From contig NZ_LTAW01000001.1 in NCBI RefSeq assembly GCF_001639725.1, positions 186,001 through 250,000 of the forward strand: 64,000 bases of DNA. Reading direction: 5' to 3'. Below are positions 60,314-64,000 of this stretch, one piece after another. The notes beneath the pieces are model-generated. The model made no database searches. It had not been told where the DNA came from and saw nothing but the letters and a program-made list of their open reading frames with translations. This DNA comes from Marinomonas atlantica. Its GTDB lineage: Bacteria; Pseudomonadota; Gammaproteobacteria; Pseudomonadales; Marinomonadaceae. Position 1 is the stretch's first letter. Every line of letters begins with the position of its first letter. Both the position numbers and the translations under genes were made by a program.

Positions 60314-61336
60314 TTAATATACGTCTTGCTGCAAAAACGCTGAAATATCGTGGTACATGTTATCGTGAAGTGCAGGGCGTGTGCTTTCCCCATCTCGGCA
60401 TACGATGCTGTCTCCTGGTGACTCTTCTTCCAAAATGGCTTCTGCACCTTCTTTGCAGAGTTGCATAAAGCTAAAGTGCAGTGCCTCGCTGTAGGTTTTG
60501 TAGCGACGTTTTAAAAGCGGAATGTGCTCGGCCAAAAAGCCGGTTTCCAGCTTCTCATCTAAGTCACCGATATCAATGCCGGCAGACAGTAGTAACGCTG
60601 GCGTTGAGAGGGCTTTTAAGCTGTCGGTCGATAGTCCTCGTGCGAGACCAAGGTCCAGTGAGACGACTTTTTGAATACGAGAGTCCTGTAAATTCGATGC
60701 GTCTGAAGGCGCTTTTTGTGTCAGGTCCATCTCGTCAATGACGGCTGCGATTCTAGGGTTAGGGTAGCGGTTGTATTGCGCTAACAGCTGCACTGGGTCG
60801 GTCTGAGCGCCTGCAAGTAACATAACCGTCCAACCACCTAGGGAATGTCCAATGGCACTGATGCGGTGCTGATCAATAGCGTCTTGCCAAGTGGGGCTCG
60901 CCAGCAGCCAATCTAATGTGCGGGTGAGGTCTCGTGGTCGTTGCCACCATTGCTGTGCCGCTTCTTTGTCATGGCTATAAAAGGTGGTTCCGATGTGGTC
61001 GACGCCAGCCACGATGTAGCCATCTTGTACTAAACGCGTTGCTAACCAGTTTAAATTACGCCAACTACCACGGTAGCCATGGGAGAGCAGTACCAGCGGA
61101 AAGTGTCCAGCTTGTGGTGTGGCTTCTTGTATGACTGATGTACCAAGGAAGACGCTGTTTTCAGCCACTTGCGTGACAGGCGATTGATCTGCGGTTGGAT
61201 ACCAGAGGGTTACTGGCACAGGGCGGTCAGACTCTTTGCCAATCTGAGTTTGAGTAAAGCCCACTTGATAAGACGGGCTGTTGGCAGACACTTCCATAGC
61301 AAACAAGAAACTGATCAGGATTAAAAGGTATTTCAT
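60314..61336 (-). CDS. Secreted alpha/beta hydrolase (PAF-acetylhydrolase/dienelactone-hydrolase-like)
   Basis: A 340-residue exported hydrolase with a signal peptide (1-18, MKYLLILISFLFAMEVSA). The nucleophile elbow is AIGHSLGGWTVML, preceded by LVLLSHGYRGSWRNL (oxyanion hole) and VAGVDHIGTTFY. The candidate catalytic His is late in the chain (LHFSFMQLC or ALHDNMYHDI). Substrates may be lipids or esters. It is a single gene with an operator-like palindrome cluster 67-96 bp upstream of its start. Confidence 0.87.
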   Translation of the reverse strand: MKYLLILISFLFAMEVSANSPSYQVGFTQTQIGKESDRPVPVTLWYPTADQSPVTQVAENSVFLGTSVIQEATPQAGHFPLVLLSHGYRGSWRNLNWLATRLVQDGYIVAGVDHIGTTFYSHDKEAAQQWWQRPRDLTRTLDWLLASPTWQDAIDQHRISAIGHSLGGWTVMLLAGAQTDPVQLLAQYNRYPNPRIAAVIDEMDLTQKAPSDASNLQDSRIQKVVSLDLGLARGLSTDSLKALSTPALLLSAGIDIGDLDEKLETGFLAEHIPLLKRRYKTYSEALHFSFMQLCKEGAEAILEEESPGDSIVCRDGESTRPALHDNMYHDISAFLQQDVY

Positions 61337-61695
61337 CGCGGGTGACTCCTTAGTGTTAACATGGTAAGTAGCCTCAACTATGAGTGAAACACAGCATGGG
61401 TGCGTCCTAAGACCGTACTTAGGACGTCCTAAAACTCGATATAGGACATTAAAACGGTGCTAAATCATGATGATCGTAATTCTTTTAAGCACGATTGAGT
61501 CGCATTGGTTAGGCATCAAGTAAAAAAATGTCTAATGGCCCCAGCTGCTTGTGAGAGCCTTGGAACTAGGCGCGAATTAGCCTAAATTGTCCATCATGGT
61601 GTTTCAAAGAGCGAAGCGTGTATTGTTTAAAAAGCGCTTACGTCGAACAGATTAGGTGCTTATGTATGAGCATCACTTATGGCTGAGGAATTATT
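61337..61695. other. 359-bp intergenic region between hydrolase and DUF3185 gene
   Basis: It holds the GTCCTAA palindrome cluster described next and, further on, short A-tracts before the DUF3185 gene. No frame with a ribosome site is present; nothing else is recognised. Confidence 0.4.
61403..61432. promoter_or_regulatory. GTCCTAAG/CTTAGGAC palindrome cluster
   Basis: CGTCCTAAG (61403-61411) and CTTAGGACG (61418-61426) form a perfect repeat with a six-base loop; the second arm is also part of the 14-bp palindrome TTAGGACGTCCTAA (61419-61432). A further TAGGAC follows near 61442. This clustering suggests cooperative binding of a dimeric regulator upstream of the hydrolase. Confidence 0.55.
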
Positions 61696-61887
61696 ATGAA
61701 TAATAAAATTATCGGGATTATATTGATCGCAGTTGGCGCGGCTTTGGCTCTATGGGGATACAATGTTTATGACGCTGCAGGGTCACAAATTGATCGAGCT
61801 TTGAGCGGCGATACACCTATTGAGGCTTGGCTAGGCATGGTCGGCGGTGCTGTTTGTGTCGGTATTGGCTTGTTAAGAATCAAGTAA
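61696..61887 (+). CDS. DUF3185 membrane protein
   Basis: A 63-residue inner-membrane protein with two helices: IIGIILIAVGAALALWGYNVYDAAGSQIDRALSG and MVGGAVCVGIGLLRIK, the full DUF3185 pattern. Function unknown. GAGGAA lies about seven bases before the ATG. Confidence 0.88.
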   Translation: MNNKIIGIILIAVGAALALWGYNVYDAAGSQIDRALSGDTPIEAWLGMVGGAVCVGIGLLRIK

Positions 61888-61898
61888 GTCGACTGCTC

Positions 61899-61937
61899 GT
61901 TAGAGTCAGTTGAAACAACATTTTTTCTGACTCTAAC
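61899..61937. terminator. Hairpin between convergent DUF3185 and LysR genes
   Basis: GTTAGAGTCAG (61899-61909) pairs exactly with CTGACTCTAAC (61927-61937). The T-run is in the loop rather than after the stem, so termination is plausible but not textbook. Confidence 0.55.
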
Positions 61938-61969
61938 GTAGCTAAACGCAGGCTTGGCTTATGCAGTGA

Positions 61970-62848
61970 TTAAGCATCGTTGTAATCTAACCCTGTCGCA
62001 AGCTGGTCAAAGACAAAGCGCACTCGCGGGTTAGTTCGCAGCTCTCGGTGGCTGACTAACCAGATCGGCAATTCAAGTAAAGGTTGAGCAGTCCGGCGCG
62101 CGGCTTTAAACCCAAGGCTGTTGCCAATGTCTGTTGGCAGAATGACCAAACAGTTGCCTTGACGAGCAAGCGCCACATGTAGCCATTGAAAGCCAGTAGT
62201 TACTTGAAAGTTCTCAACACCCACTGACCAGCCACGCCGATTCAAAATTTCAATCACTTCTTCTTGTTGATCAAAGCCAATAATTTGTACATTTTTATAG
62301 TCCGTTTGCTCCAGTTGTGACACGTATTCTTGTGTGCCAAATACGTCAATCGGTTCCATTGCCAGTTTGCGAGTAATCAAGTCAGCCTGTTCGGGACGTT
62401 TATTGCGGATAGCGATGTCGGCTTCATGTGTTTTGAGGTTGGCCATTGCATTGGACACTTTAATGTTCAATTGTAGCTCGGGTGCTTGTTCACGAATGCG
62501 TTTCACAATGGGAGGGATTCGAAAAGCCGCATCCAGTTCACTGACCGCCAAGGTGATGGAGCCATGCAAACTTTCTGATTGACCTTTTGCGTTCAGTGAA
62601 ATTTGCGTCGCCGCCTCTTGCATGACCTCGATATAACGAATTAATTGATGGCCTGCTTCTGTTACCTGAATCCCGCGGCCCATGCGTTCGAATAAGGTGA
62701 GCCCGAGCTGAGCTTCCAGCGAACTCATTTGTCGGCTTAGAGTAGACTGGCTGAGATCGTGTGCGTCGGCTGCAGCGGTCAATGAACCCATGTTGGCAAC
62801 AGTCAGGAACACACGCGCGTGATTCCAATCAAAAGCGTTTTTATCCAT
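61970..62848 (-). CDS. LysR-family transcriptional regulator
   Basis: A 292-residue regulator: helix-turn-helix FDWNHARVFLTVANMGSLTAAADAHDLSQSTLSRQMSSLEAQLGLTLFER and a periplasmic-binding-protein-like ligand domain. It is divergent from the NAD(P)-binding gene at 62945 with 96 bp between, so that gene is the likely target. Inducer unknown. Confidence 0.95.
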   Translation of the reverse strand: MDKNAFDWNHARVFLTVANMGSLTAAADAHDLSQSTLSRQMSSLEAQLGLTLFERMGRGIQVTEAGHQLIRYIEVMQEAATQISLNAKGQSESLHGSITLAVSELDAAFRIPPIVKRIREQAPELQLNIKVSNAMANLKTHEADIAIRNKRPEQADLITRKLAMEPIDVFGTQEYVSQLEQTDYKNVQIIGFDQQEEVIEILNRRGWSVGVENFQVTTGFQWLHVALARQGNCLVILPTDIGNSLGFKAARRTAQPLLELPIWLVSHRELRTNPRVRFVFDQLATGLDYNDA

Positions 62849-62944
62849 CCGTTAATGCATACCTTCTAGTTTTTTTTGCCATGTATCTTTCATTTTTGCA
62901 TTCGTATAGTGAGCAAATCATAACCAAGAGACAAGTAATTCGAT

Positions 62945-63682
62945 ATGAAAATTTTTATTGCAGGTTTGACTGGTGCTACGGGTAGGCTGCTTGCGTCTCA
63001 ACTGCTTGCAAATGGACATACGGTATTTGGTTTTGCTCGTGATCCAAATACTTTACCTGTCAATATTCGCTTCCATTGGAATATGAGAATTCAGCGGGGT
63101 AGCTTGCTGGATATACCTGATAAGGAATTACACGCAGTACTAAATGAAGTTGAGGGTATTGCATGTTGCTTGGGCCATAACCTAACGCGACAAGGTATTT
63201 GGGGGCAGCCGCGAACGCTGGTTCGAGACGCCGTGCAGCGATTGGTTGAATTAACCCAGCACAAACCGATGCGTTTGGTGTTGATGAGCAGTAATGGTGT
63301 CATCAATATCCATAACAATGAGCAATTTAAACGAGTGGATCGTGCTGTGATTTCGATATTGCGTAAAATCTTACCGCCCCATAAAGACAATGAATTGGCG
63401 GCGGCATTGTTGCAAAACCAAACCTACTCGAATTTGGAATGGTGCATTGTCCGCCCTGATAACTTGGTTGATCATGATGACGTGACTGACTATAAGGCCT
63501 TTGCCTCACCGCAGTTAGGTGTAATTACAGATACTGGTCAAACAAGCCGAATTAACGTGGCACACTTTATGAGCACGTTGCTGACAGACGAAGTAACGTG
63601 GGAGAACTGGCGAGGCCAATGGCCAGTGTTGTATAACGCCGCTGACTTACATGAAAAATGCGTTTCATTTTCATCGTTTTAG
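62945..63682 (+). CDS. NAD(P)-binding protein, atypical short-chain dehydrogenase
   Basis: A 245-residue cytosolic Rossmann protein of the NmrA/atypical SDR type: MKIFIAGLTGATGRLLASQLLANGH (TGxxGxxG), VEGIACCLGHN, RLVLMSSNGVINIH and a Trp-rich WCIVRPDNLVDHDDV. The catalytic Tyr-x3-Lys is not seen, so it may be a binding or isomerase-like protein. It is controlled in all likelihood by the divergent LysR. Confidence 0.87.
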   Translation: MKIFIAGLTGATGRLLASQLLANGHTVFGFARDPNTLPVNIRFHWNMRIQRGSLLDIPDKELHAVLNEVEGIACCLGHNLTRQGIWGQPRTLVRDAVQRLVELTQHKPMRLVLMSSNGVINIHNNEQFKRVDRAVISILRKILPPHKDNELAAALLQNQTYSNLEWCIVRPDNLVDHDDVTDYKAFASPQLGVITDTGQTSRINVAHFMSTLLTDEVTWENWRGQWPVLYNAADLHEKCVSFSSF

Positions 63683-63777
63683 TTTGATGTAGAGGCGCTT
63701 TTGAAGGGTTGGTTTTGTTCGTCATCTCGGACATTATGAGGGTAATAAAGCAAACTTTTAGAGCAAATGGGGGCAAA

Positions 63778-64000
63778 GTGAAAAATCAGAGTACGTTGTT
63801 TTTTTTCTGTGGAAAAATGGGGGCGGGGAAATCGACCAAAGCCAAGGTCATTGCGGCAGATAACCATTCCGTTCTCGTGTCAGAAGACGAATGGCTAGCA
63901 GCCCATTACCCCATGCAAATTCAAACATTTGAGGACTATATTAAGTACTCAAATCTCATCAAACCGTTTGTTAAAAAGCACATTCAAAGTCTACTCAGCC
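63778..64000 (+). CDS. AAA/zeta-type P-loop kinase, partial
   Basis: The 5' part of a gene running off the window. From the GTG at 63778 it reads KNQSTLFFFCGKMGAGKSTKAKVIA, with Walker A GKMGAGKST, then VLVSEDEWLAAHYP, the usual second motif of AAA_33-type kinases that phosphorylate small molecules. An in-frame ATG at 63736 would add 14 residues; the GTG with GGGGGC upstream fits the domain start better. Confidence 0.8.
   Translation, partial: MKNQSTLFFFCGKMGAGKSTKAKVIAADNHSVLVSEDEWLAAHYPMQIQTFEDYIKYSNLIKPFVKKHIQSLLS

Overview
The window looks like the chromosome of a free-living gammaproteobacterium, probably a marine member of the Oceanospirillales (a Marinomonas-like genome is a guess from gene style, not a search). 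Support: a complete cyo quinol oxidase operon with heme O synthase, a HutF/HutG-type histidine pathway, a urate-to-allantoin catabolic gene set, moderate GC, many SMR/DMT/TSUP/NCS1 transporters, and an integron-type attC site.

Layout. 1-6.1 kb: 5' part of an Old Yellow Enzyme, small transporters and membrane proteins, a zinc-binding-domain diguanylate cyclase, a 450-bp stretch with a near-ideal Zur-type palindrome and a structured short transcript candidate, and an orphan family-5 solute-binding protein. 6.3-11.8 kb: cyoABCDE preceded by an unknown 127-residue membrane protein. 12.1-16.2 kb: first purine block (NCS1 permease diverging from a GntR regulator, allantoin racemase and PuuE-type allantoinase), with three GTATAC-centred operator candidates. 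16.3-24.4 kb: assorted housekeeping and accessory genes (YidD, DUF1456, DUF4177, CGNR regulator with a hydrolase, nitronate monooxygenase). 24.4-28.4 kb: accessory island with a 559-residue orphan protein behind a sigma-54-type promoter, a truncated secreted protein next to an 11-G tract, a MntA/HepT module and a HigB/HigA-like module. 28.4-37.7 kb: second purine block (cupin, allantoate amidohydrolase, ureidoglycine aminotransferase, TSUP transporter, HpxW-like oxamate amidohydrolase, amidase, UraD, UraH, HpxO). 38.8-49.8 kb: hut locus (hutUHIG one way, hutFD the other, hutC) flanked by an RpiR regulator and a chemoreceptor. 50.0-55.0 kb: ABC importer with a fused DppB-DppC-type permease. 55.3-57.2 kb: lectin-like small protein, spermidine-synthase-like protein, and three tandem ~240-bp non-coding repeats. 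57.4-59.6 kb: AT-rich integron cassette carrying a P-loop ATPase, then a VOC-family gene. 59.6-64 kb: DUF4336 protein, lipase-like hydrolase, DUF3185, LysR/SDR pair, and the start of an AAA-type kinase.

Together the two purine blocks encode urate -> 5-hydroxyisourate -> OHCU -> (S)-allantoin -> allantoate -> ureidoglycine -> oxalurate/oxamate, feeding nitrogen and glyoxylate/oxalate-level carbon. The hut locus degrades histidine to glutamate, formate and ammonia. The most interesting uncharacterised items are the cassette-borne ATPase (defence candidate), the internally duplicated 559-residue protein, the Zur-box/short-transcript region, and the 240-bp structured repeats.
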